NCBI GenBank assembly: GCA_963678705.1
Contig: OY783216.1
Span: 1,364,001-1,428,000 of the forward strand
Origin: Panorpa germanica
Lineage: Eukaryota; Arthropoda; Insecta; Mecoptera; Panorpidae
Reading direction: 5' to 3'
DNA: 64,000 nt
Shown here one piece after another: positions 55,763 to 64,000 of this stretch. A model generated the notes under the pieces. The model was not told the origin of the DNA and did not search any database. It worked only from the letters and a program-made list of their open reading frames with translations. Made by a program: the position numbers and the translations under genes. How positions within the stretch are numbered: position 1 is the stretch's first letter; each line of letters begins with the position of its first letter.

Positions 55763-55764
55763 TA

Positions 55765-56741
55765 TTATGTATACGTAGTATTATGTATTTATATAAATAA
55801 AAAAAATGTTACTCTTATTTTAAATTTATTTTATCTATAATTCATTGATGTGAATTTTTCATTGAAATATTGCAAGTGTATTTAACAGTGGATGTTAGTT
55901 TAATACACACATCTATCAAAATTGAGTTTTATTTCGAACTATCATAAATCTAAGCAAAGAAATATATTGGTTCCATAACTCATGGAGTTTTTGACATCCG
56001 TTATAATTCATACGCCATTAAAACGACACGTTGTACTGAGGTAGAAACAAACAAAAAGTTCGAGATAAAGTTATTTTAATGTAAATTTAGAAACGTTATC
56101 AAAAAATTTGTTCACAAACCCTTTGTAGTAAGAAACAAAATAAATTTCCAAAATGTATTCATGAACGCTGCTAGAAAACTTATTATGTAAATTTTTATTT
56201 AAGACAGTTCTTATGTTGAATTAATCTTTAACAAACAAAAAGACTTTTATGGATAGGACAAGTCCAAGCTAGTTTTCAATATATTCAGTTTTATATAGGT
56301 CCATAAACTCGTTGCTTTATACGAGTATTCCAGTTAACTGAATATGGATGGTCCATATCCCAGCGCTGTGATATGGTGTGGACCAGAATCCGCGCATGAG
56401 TCACAAAGAGGAACCAAAGACAACGGCTCTGCAACAATGTGCTGGTGACGACGCTGCTTCCAGTTCGACGCTGGCGTCCTGGCAGTAAAGCCAACCTAAC
56501 CATACAATACCTAATCCGGGTGTTTATTTTTATTTGAAATCAAACGGTTAAAAGTGGTACTGTGCATTCGTGCTTTTACAGTTCAATGTTTTGTTTAAAC
56601 TAATGTTTTTATGATGTAGTTTAAATTTGTTGTTTACTGCATTTTTTATAGTGATACTAGTCTTTGGTTTTATGTTTTGTATTAATTACATTACGTTTTG
56701 TTATGTTATGAAACGTAAAATCAACTTGTGAACTATATTTT
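55765..56741. other. no gene seen; GC-richer patch
   Basis: AT-rich except 56320-56500, which is open on the minus strand for 70 codons (HARILVHTISQRWDMDHPYS) but shows no known domain. Confidence 0.4.
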
Positions 56742-57290
56742 AATTTCTATAAAACTGTTGGCTATTAGGATCTCATATGTCCAATTATTTTTTAATAAGT
56801 TGCAGTATTATAGGAGGTATTAGGAATTAAAATAGTCGATGACGCAGTGGTCGAAAGCATTGATGCTGCTGTGTCTTTAGGTTCAATCCCGGCCCCGGGC
56901 CAGAGCTATAATTTATGAGTTTGGTTGTTATTAAGTTCAATTGAAATATGAGGCTAAGATACTACAAAAACTGCAAATATAGAAGGATCTTCAATGATTT
57001 AACTCAGCATCGGAAATAGGTCGGCGTTAAATAAATGAAATGAAAATAGTGTCTTTAATCATTAAATGAATCAAAAGTTATAACAAATAGTGAATTGACA
57101 TCTCTTTTATATAAGAAGGTTTTATAGAGATGCATAAAACAGTCAGTTGTACTTTAGTAGCTGGCTCTTGCCACACATAAAGTTTTGATATTATGAATTT
57201 GTGAACAAAGAAAAATAAAATCTATTACTTAATAGTCTTAATAGTTAGTTGATCCGTAACATCAAAGAACGGCTAGAAATCAAGAGGATT
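56742..57290. mobile_element. MITE family U5, copy 4, split by a SINE
   Basis: TTTTAATTTCTATAAAACTG and AATTATTTTTTAATAAGTTG before the SINE, and GTGTCTTTAATCATTAAATG and ACATAAAGTTTTGATATTAT after it, match the copies at 53608 and 34566. Neither end is clean. Confidence 0.6.
56837..57042 (+). mobile_element. SINE, tRNA-derived, with 8 bp target duplication
   Basis: 206 bp between AAAATAGT at 56829-56836 and at 57043-57050. The head has an A-box-like GCAGTGGTCGAAAGCATTGA and a B box in GGTTCAATCCCGGCC. The 3' end is GGTCGGCGTTAAATAAATGA then AATG. A different family from the SINE at 34589 but inserted into the same MITE family. Confidence 0.8.
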
Positions 57291-57575
57291 TTTTTTTATT
57301 TTAAATAGCTTTTACCTATGTAAAAAAATGAAAATTTAAAAAGACTGCCTCAAAAATAAGTTGAAAAGCCTATTACATATAATGGACCATAGTGATAGAA
57401 GTACTCGCAAAACACAAAACTGGATATTACTTTCTAGATAGAAAATGTATCTTAGTTTCACAATTGCTAGCTTGTCGTAAACTAATTCCAAGGTTCTTTT
57501 TCTGCTTTTTATAGAAAAATTGTCGTATATAAAGCTAATTTAAATGTTACATATCCTGCCTGGGCTTACATTCAT

Positions 57576-57795
57576 GTAATGGCCCAAATCGCGATAGTTC
57601 AGCGGCGACTTATACTTAAAAGAGGTTATAACAGCGGTAAAATTTTATAATACGATAATGAATTTTATCTTATTCGTTTCTATATACATTATAGAAAAAT
57701 AAGTGAGTCATTGCTTTTTAGTTCTATCGGTAGTTTATACCCCACAACTTGTTTTAAGTATGAGTCGCCGCCGAACTCTCGTAATTTGAACTATA
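57576..57795. mobile_element. MITE family M1, copy 4 (most complete)
   Basis: About 220 bp. The left end is AAATCGCGATAGTTCAGCGG then CGACTTATACTTAAAAGAGG, and the right end is the complement of TATAGTTCAAATTACGAGAG then TTCGGCGGCGACTCATACTT. The centre (TACATTATAGAAAAATAAGT) is shared with 15130-15160. Confidence 0.8.
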
Positions 57796-58030
57796 TTTTA
57801 CTTATGCCAAACCTTGTAGGTAATATTTAATATAAAAGCGTCTTATTTTATAGAAATTATAAAAGCCTTTAATCTCTAAAAGGGATTACTTAAGATTTTA
57901 TAGTCCCTAAAACGTTTTATGAGTATGCTGATCCATCAAAGGGTAAATTTATTTTTCAAAAAGCAATTAAAAGTAAAATTGTTTACGTAACAGATAACTT
58001 TTGTTACGTTTAGCAGGTGTTTATATATAA

Positions 58031-58368
58031 TACTAGCTGTCCCGGCCACGCGTTGCTGTGACTAACGTTTTTGTCATATTACATTACATAGCGCCATCTA
58101 TTGAATATTTACTCAATCTAGTCAACAGAATATTTACTCAATCTAGTCAACAGATGTCGCCATCATCGTCGCCAGATGTCATCGATAATTAATAGACAAA
58201 TAATTTGCAATAAGATAATATTGCAATCATAAATTGAGATGTAAGCTATCCTATCTTTCAAGTTGGATCAAACTGCACACGGTGTACAAATTTGATTAAA
58301 ATCGGTTAAGTAGTTTAGGAGTCCATCGCGGACACACAACGCGACACGTAATTTATATATATTAAGAT
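58031..58368 (+). repeat. short interspersed repeat ending in TATATATTAAGAT
   Basis: TACTAGCTGTCCCGGCCACG, then AATCGGTTAAGTAGTTTAGG, AGTCCATCGCGGACA and ACGTAATTTATATATATTAA are words of a repeat that is very common in many insect genomes, usually as the non-coding tail of a LINE or a derived SINE. Inside is a 25 bp tandem duplication (58105-58129 and 58130-58154). Confidence 0.55.
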
Positions 58369-59221
58369 TAAATTTGTTTAGATAAAGTTTTAATTTAAGA
58401 ATACAGTACAACAATTATTGAACAATACAACCTAAAAATAATATAGTATTTTATGAAACATGTACAATTTTCAACAAATTATAAAAGTTAACAAAATGTG
58501 ACAAAATATAAAAAGCTATGGATAAAAATTAATAAAAAATTCAGTGTTCATACATTTTAAAAAAACAAATTAAAAAGTTCAAAATAAAAAATACAAGTCT
58601 AAAATAATGTTTCACACAACAAAGAAAAAATATCAAAAATAAATTTTATATTTAAACCAATAAAATATATTTTTTATAAAATTTATATACGATATATTTC
58701 CAATATCGGTCGATGGTATAAACCGACTGTCATTCTGGTCTTCTGGTCGCTTGGTCGTCATCCCCTTGGCTTAGCGCTGGCACATATTGCGAGGGTCGTT
58801 CATTCTTCGACCTGAACAAGCGACGTTTCTTCGGCCATGAATAATGTGGGCTGCTATGACGAGGTCGATAGAAATACTTGTTGCTTTTTTCGAGTACTAT
58901 TCAGCCAGGTAAATATTATTTTCATCGTGGTTTTACTACTTGTGTAACACAATACCTCTTTATCTGTATTATCTTGTGTATGTGTGTGTGTATGTGAGAG
59001 AGACAGAATGTATTTGTGTAGACATTGTGCTCTTGTCAAATATAAAGGTATCGGAAAATGTAACGGCTTTGTAGCCAACTTCACCACATAATAATGGCGA
59101 ACGGATAATATGACAGTTACTAACATTTTACGATTATTAAGCTATCTATAAGCTTAGTATAATATAAGCTCTTAGTACAACAAAAATTATAATAGATTGA
59201 AAATAATATTGTATTATTACT
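58369..59221. other. no gene seen
   Basis: Very AT-rich up to 58690, then more balanced. A GT/GTAT microsatellite-like run lies at 58975-58995. The 90-codon minus frame at 58854-59126 crosses that run and is not convincing. Confidence 0.4.
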
Positions 59222-59550
59222 TTTTTTCATGTGTTTGCCATTTTGCGCTACATTCCTCTACATTAAATCTCTAAATTACATATCATTGTGACTAATTACA
59301 TTTCAGTTGTGTTCCTTATTGTATCTACTCATTCTCACACCTTCCAAAAAAAAAAACTCTTCCTCCTGTTTCTACTCTGCTATTCTGTTCTCGCTCCATC
59401 TCACTATCTCCGGCATCCACCTCTTCCCTTCACTAACTGCACTCTTTTCTCACGTGAACAATTAATGTGCTTCTATCTCCCTCCAGCACACCTTGCACAT
59501 CCTTTCCTCTCTATTTTTTCAGTGTCTGCTGCCTGTCTCTTCGTTTCCAA
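59222..59550 (-). pseudogene. R1/LOA-like LINE, 3' end
   Basis: Read on the minus strand it follows 41210-41480 and 62300-62520: AGGATGTGCAAGGTGTGCTG (MCKVCW, the cysteine motif), GAAGGGAAGAGGTGGATGCC, TAGCAGAGTAGAAACAGGAG, GGAAGGTGTGAGAATGAGTA and TAGCGCAAAATGGCAAACAC. The 108-codon plus frame at 59288-59614 is its shadow. Confidence 0.6.
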
Positions 59551-59832
59551 CAATAAAATAATCATATTGTGGAATATACCACCGTTGGTTATTCTCTATA
59601 AACTTCGGAGTTAATTTATAGCACCCTCATAAGGAATACACGACTATCTGAAGATAGATCACTAGTGACAATCGTAGGCAAAAGCATAGTCGATATTAAG
59701 TACAAACGTTACGTACACTCCATATAGGACAATATTTTATTTTTTTCGGAGTTTGACCTCAATAATTTAATCTATTACATAAATGTGAATTTAAGGAAAT
59801 ATTGACTACATAATATATTAGCCTTTAATTGT

Positions 59833-59882
59833 CAGGATGTTAAAAAAACACACATTTATTTAGTAAAATAATAACGATGACA
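59833..59882 (-). repeat. short Gypsy LTR fragment
   Basis: TGTCAGGATGTTAAAAAAAC, ACATTTATTTAGTAAAATAA and TAACGATGA match the central part of the LTR at 16335-16395 and the old copy at 13039. About 50 bp. An old fossil piece. Confidence 0.5.
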
Positions 59883-59883
59883 T

Positions 59884-59960
59884 TACAAGAAAAGCGAGGA
59901 AAGGATGTGCAGGGTGTGCGGAATGAAGATAGAAAAATTTAGAATGCGTTTAGTCCGTAG
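59884..59960 (+). pseudogene. R1/LOA-like LINE scrap with the cysteine motif
   Basis: GAAAGGATGTGCAGGGTGTG then CGGAATGAAGATAGAAAA translates as RMCRVCGMKIEKF, matching CRMCGKKVETLEYI at 3650. Directly abuts the LTR fragment. Confidence 0.5.
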
Positions 59961-60299
59961 TAGCTGCCAATTTTGGTAAGCACATTGTTTCACGTAATCG
60001 TTAAGTGTGCCACACATTATATTTGTTTGATCTGTAACTCGATATATGGTCATGATATCACAATTGTTTACGCCCTCTTTTCTTAACTGGCTCGAGTGTT
60101 ATAATATCGCTCCCTTTGTTGCATGATTGATATATTTTTATCTTTCCACATACTTTATACAATCACACTGTTAGAAATATGACAACGTAACCACTGTAGT
60201 ACAGTGTACACTAATCAGACAGCTAAAGAAGCCAGATTCAGTCTCTTTTCATCTCTTTTATACAACAGGGTGTAAAAATAACCAGAGTAAAAAATAAAT
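59961..60299. other. no gene seen
   Basis: Spacer without recognised repeats. Confidence 0.4.
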
Positions 60300-60790
60300 A
60301 TACGTAGCTGTATTACAATTTGAGAAATCAAGATTTCATTAACAAAAGTCAGTTAAAAGGAAGAGATTATTATATGTTTCATTCAAATTCAAGTGAGAAA
60401 AGATGGTTTAGAAATGAGTCCCGCAAAATTATATCAACTATAATCAGAATCAAAATTAATCATTGTAAAACTCCAGCCCACCTGTACAAAATTAATATTA
60501 AATCCGACGATAGATGTCAATGTGGTGAAGAAGGAACTTTGGATCATATTATATTTGAATGAATAAATTATAGTTTAGAAAGATCAAAATTCAATAGTGA
60601 AATATTAGATGTGAATAAAACTTTTCCTGTTAATACTAAATTTTTGTTAAATGATTCAAAATTAATTAGTGAATTATTTAAATATTTAGAAGATTGTAAA
60701 ATAGAATTTTAAAATGTTAAATATGTATAAAAAATGTCAGATGGTGGCTATGACGAGTACAAGTCAAGGAAAATAAATAAATGAATAAAA
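60300..60790 (+). pseudogene. LINE (I-like) C-terminal end with 3' UTR and tail
   Basis: The translation from 60320 gives KRWFRNESRKIISTIIRIKI, NHCKTPAHLYKINIKSDDRC and QCGEEGTLDHIIFE, then a stop (TGA, where a cysteine codon TGT or TGC is expected in the CxCG...T.DHI..EC motif), then INYSLERSKFN and a further open stretch to a TAA at 60709. This is the end of an RNase H-bearing LINE ORF. The 3' UTR contains CAGATGGTGGCTATGACGAG and ends in AAATAAATAAATGAATAAAA, a typical LINE tail. 5'-truncated, with one obvious internal stop. Not the same family as the 35333 copy. Confidence 0.75.
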
Positions 60791-61194
60791 ATCAGTATCT
60801 AATATTTGAAAAGATGATATTTTCAACGCCAGATTTTTCAGATTTCAAACCAGTCTTTGCTTGATACAGGTCTGCCAACTTGTAAAGACAATAATGTATT
60901 AACTGATAAACGATGTGCCACCATGTGTTTAACCCAACAAACTTTCAGACACAGGTGTTGAAATATCCCATGACAGATCAAACTGTGAAACCAGCAACAC
61001 ATCGGGGGCTCGGAGCCGAGATTCACTAGGACCAGGGTGGCTGAAACTTGGAACAATCCATCAACCCATGTTCTTGGTTTCTCATTTAATCAGTGTTTGT
61101 TTACACCAGCGTGCATTGGCGTCCGAAAAAAATTCCAAAGAGATATTCGGGAAAACTTTTGTAACATCTCACATCGTAGTTCTATTTCGCCGAT
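60791..61194. other. unassigned stretch with higher GC
   Basis: 60840-61190 is less AT-rich than its surroundings and open for 72-81 codons on both strands (minus MFQVSATLVLVNLGSEPPMC, plus MAETWNNPSTHVLGFSFNQC). I recognise no protein. It may be an unknown transposon piece. Confidence 0.3.
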
Positions 61195-61790
61195 ATTTTA
61201 TGTTGCCTGTTGCACACAGAGAGACAGTTCAATAAAACATGAACAAAAACACCAATGTTTACACCAAAGAGACAGTTCTTAAAATATTTTTGTCTTTTGT
61301 TGATATTTTAGTAAACAATACACATTCCCATCTGGAGTCTGTTAGATCAAAGGAAAACACGTTTGTTGTTTTTTTTTAGTCTGCTTGGTTTGAACCTTAA
61401 AGCATATATATGGAGTGTGAATAGCTTATGTTTCCTATAGATTAAAAGTGTGTCCAAAATGTGTGCCTTATACCTTTACCTTATACCAAAATATACCTTT
61501 CTCTCTCGCACACATTTTGGACACACTTTCAGGTTCAGCATTCACTCTCCATATATATATGCTCTAAGGTTTGAAACCGCAGTTTTGCTTTTTGTGAACA
61601 TTTGCGCTTGTCAGTTGTTGTTTATCATGTTTATAAAACACACAGAAACACTAAAAACAAAACCAATCTGTTCAATGTGAACAGTCTGTTTTCGATAAAC
61701 AGAACTGTTTTAAAATAAATATGTTTTTGTTTTGTTTTCTGATAACAAGACTGTTTTCAAAACTGTCTCTCTGGTGTGAAACCGGCTTAG
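61195..61790. mobile_element. repeat family U6, copy 2
   Basis: Left end GCACACAGAGAGACAGTT and right end, on the minus strand, GCCGGTTTCACACCAGAGAG then ACAGTTTT, so the ends are inverted. The inner palindrome around 61470 (AAAGTGTGTCCAAAATGTGT against ACACATTTTGGACACACTTT, and GCATATATATGGAGTG against CACTCTCCATATATATATGC) is shared with 52118-52900. No coding frame. Confidence 0.7.
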
Positions 61791-62109
61791 AAAGAAATCA
61801 AGAGCTCTTTTTGTTCTCTCAAGGACGCCCATGGCTCGGCCGCGGCCTGTAGTCTTCCATTCAGCGACAGATACATTACTGACAGATTTTGTAGAAGTTC
61901 CAATAAATCACGCTAACTTGATTCTAGAGGATTGTTTTGTCTTTTCTTTTTAGTTAAATCTAAATATATTAAGGATATAGAATTTGACAGGTTGTTTTTT
62001 TATGTTATTTTTTATTGATAATATACTACTAGAATGCTGTTGTTACTAGGAAGGAAACGAATTAATGAATATGCATTATTAATGCAGTTGAAATTGCTTA
62101 AGACTTCAA
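61791..62109. other. no gene seen
   Basis: A small GC-rich patch at 61825-61850 (CCATGGCTCGGCCGCGGCC). Otherwise AT-rich. Confidence 0.4.
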
Positions 62110-63165
62110 ACAAAAAGAATAAGTCGCGGAATTAATGGAGAATTAAAAAGGGACAAGAATAGAAGTAGGAAGGAGAGCAGTCAAGTTCGAGGACAAAATG
62201 AGTAACGCTGAAGGAGAAATCTTAAGAAAAATTAGGGAGGAGTAGAATGGAGAGTGAGATTAAGTTTTCATGCGAGAAAAAGGTAACAAGCGAAAAGAAT
62301 ATTGGTCAGTTATTAAAGGGAGGCAGTGAAAGGAAGAGGTGGATGGCGGAGATATAGAGAAGCAGCGAGGAAAGAGAAGGAATGGCAGAGTAGAAACAAA
62401 AGGGAGAATAGCAGGATGAGCGAAGCAGTAGCAGAAGCAGTTTTGTTTTTATTTTTATAAGAATAATTTTTTCTTTTGGAAGGAGTGAGAATGTTTAGAT
62501 ATAATAAGGATCAAAGTTAAATTAGGTCATCCGCACACGACGCGACTGGTTGCAAATCTTAGCCCGAATCTGCCCGAAGCGAATGTGATTACAACTATGT
62601 TGTTAGTAAGAGGTCGAACGTGTATGCGAGTGAGATAAAACACGAGGAAAGGCATACGAGTCGACTGATTGCAAACTAAACGAGAAACGAAGTTTTCAAC
62701 GAAAACGAGCACGAGCCATGTCGAGCCGTGTATCGTGACTCTATAGAATTTTTAAAAATAGCAAAACAGGGGTTCTAACACCATTCTATTGGGTTATATT
62801 TGATTGTATGTATGTATTTAAATACTTTTCAATAGTATTCGCAAACATCACTGTTGATGAAACCAACAGTGCCCTGCGACCGAGAAATCTAGTCGTTGAA
62901 TGTATGCTCAAAACCAGTTTCAAATCAGTTTAGTTACGTTCGTGCCGTGTGTTTTATCTCACTCGTAAACACGTTCGTTCTTTTACTAACAACACAGTTG
63001 TAATCACATTCGGTTCGGGCAGATTCGGGGCTTAGGTTTGCAATCAGTCGCCCCTTCTGCGGACGCCCTTAAGCAGATAGAGTGATATGTTATGTTATGA
63101 TATGTTACAGCACAAGAATAGAGTGCCAAATGGCAAAAACATTAAAAAAAATAAAATAAAATAAG
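62110..63165 (+). pseudogene. R1/LOA-like LINE, 3' end, split by a P2 MITE
   Basis: 62140-62524 matches 40900-41440 (GGAGAAATCTTAAGAAAAAT, GAATATTGGTCAGTTATTAA, GTGGATGGCGGAGATATAGA, AAGGAATGGCAGAGTAGAAA, AGCAGTTTTGTTTTTATTTT, TATAATAAGGATCAAAGTTA). After the P2 element the tail resumes at about 63110 with CACAAGAATAGAGTGCCAAA then TGGCAAAAACATTAAAAAAA. Coding frames are broken. Confidence 0.6.
62525..63068. mobile_element. MITE family P2, complete copy
   Basis: 544 bp flanked by TTA at 62522-62524 and 63069-63071. The terminal inverted repeat is long (about 100 bp): GGTCATCCGCACACGACGCG then ACTGGTTGCAAATC at the left, and GGGCGTCCGCAGAAGGGGCG then ACTGATTGCAAACC at the right, both going on into TCTGCCCGAA and GTGATTACAACT. 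PIF/Harbinger-type duplication. Its insertion into the LINE tail is exact. Confidence 0.9.
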
Positions 63166-64000
63166 TCACAGATATTTTTTTGATCAAAAGATTTGTCTAG
63201 AATTTCCAATAAATTAAATTCGTATTACATTCTGCTACATAATTCTTATTCAACTTTCGAATCGCTTGATTCGCTTCATTCACATAAACACACATTCTAA
63301 AAAGCAATTCTTTCATGTTTTTTCCAAGGGGTACTAAAATCATACACACTCCTATCTTCCTTATCACAATGCCGTTTAAATATATTCGTAGATACTTCAG
63401 ATCAATAAAATATCTCATTCTATTTAAATTATACCTGTAAAACTTCAATACACATTTAAGGAGGTTCTTTTTGTTACATTTTATCATAAAATAGATATCA
63501 AAGTTGTTTGAATAGCGTGGAAATCTGTCGTAGGCTGAAGGAAATGAAATATTGTTACTGAAACGCGTTGATGAGGGTGGGGGGACGGTGAGGGAGGCGA
63601 CAATCTAGCACAGTGATAAATATGGAGCAGATTCGTATCGTGTTGCTCTGATTTAAACCAGTTACACTGTTAACAACGTGTGGTGGAACACGTGGCGAGA
63701 TGTGAAAAACATCGCAGCATTCCTTTGTTCGTCGTTATTCAATTCAGTTTGCAACCCTGGGAAGACTGTCAGCCATTTATTATTATCATTTTGCTTTTTA
63801 TTATCGTTGATATAATTTCTATTTGACTCCAACACAAGTTTGTTGTTATGTTCTTTTTTTCACTCTGGATGTCTTCTTCATCTGACGTGTCCAGGCACGT
63901 GTCCGCCCGAGGCCCGCTCTTGTAAGGGCCTCGCATTCTGACGCAATAACCCTATAAAAATTATAGACATTGTAAACAACAACTGATAAGCACAAATGTT
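63166..64000. other. no gene seen
   Basis: AT-rich, with a more balanced patch at 63880-63935 (GTCCGCCCGAGGCCCGCTCT). The 96-codon minus frame at 63197-63487 has no recognised domain. Confidence 0.4.

Noticed and set aside
59288-59614. 108-codon plus-strand frame
   Set aside because: It is the antisense of an R1/LOA-like LINE 3' end that recurs at 41210 and 62300.
1-64000. CRISPR arrays, operons, bacterial defence systems
   Set aside because: No spaced identical repeats and no prokaryotic gene organisation. All features are those of an animal genome.

Overview
This 64 kb window looks like intergenic DNA from an insect (at least an arthropod) with a large, AT-rich, repeat-filled genome. The evidence is the set of mobile elements: Jockey-, I- and R1/LOA-like LINEs, a pogo/Tigger transposon, mariner and Tc1-type fragments, tRNA- and 5S-derived SINEs, a Ty3/Gypsy LTR element, and many families of miniature inverted-repeat elements (MITEs). 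I found no host exon, no complete tRNA or rRNA gene, no CRISPR array and nothing prokaryotic. Every open frame above about 100 codons is either mobile-element coding sequence or a shadow in another frame of a repeat.

Layout. 1-10 kb: LINE debris (R1/LOA-like and Jockey), a possible old LTR-type repeat, a first copy of repeat family U1 and a 0.6 kb TTAA-flanked MITE (T1). 9.26-10.42 kb: an internally deleted Tigger/pogo transposon with clean ends. 11-15.7 kb: a second T1 copy, an old Gypsy LTR, a 5S-derived SINE remnant, family U2, and MITEs M1 and P1. 16.2-19.8 kb: a very young Ty3/Gypsy copy with essentially identical LTRs, lying in a TA microsatellite next to an older LTR of the same family. 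20-28 kb: U1 copies, a Tc1/IS630-type remnant, a third T1 copy and a Jockey 3' end that runs into a 79 bp TA array. 28-41 kb: densely nested MITEs (P1, P2, P3, U3, U4, U5), a SINE with a 14 bp target duplication, and an I-type LINE fragment. 41-55 kb: LINE 3' end, a GC-rich block, MITE P4, a mariner fragment, P2 and P1 copies and the U6 palindrome. 55-64 kb: a deleted mariner with perfect ends, a SINE with an 8 bp target duplication, and LINE 3' ends, one interrupted by a P2 copy.

How the parts relate. Nesting gives a relative history. P1 sits inside an LTR-like repeat (TTA duplication), P2 sits inside a LINE 3' end (TTA duplication), two unrelated SINEs sit inside two U5 copies, and a mariner sits at the very end of an M1 copy. 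The two DNA transposons with readable frames both kept their DNA-binding end and lost most of the catalytic core. I did not find a convincing new biological system. The most interesting items are these core-less DNA-binding proteins (one with a PCNA-binding-type tail), the young Gypsy copy with a three-LTR layout, and several MITE families that I could not assign with certainty. Family labels (P1-P4, T1, M1, U1-U7, R) are local to this report. All alignments were made by eye.
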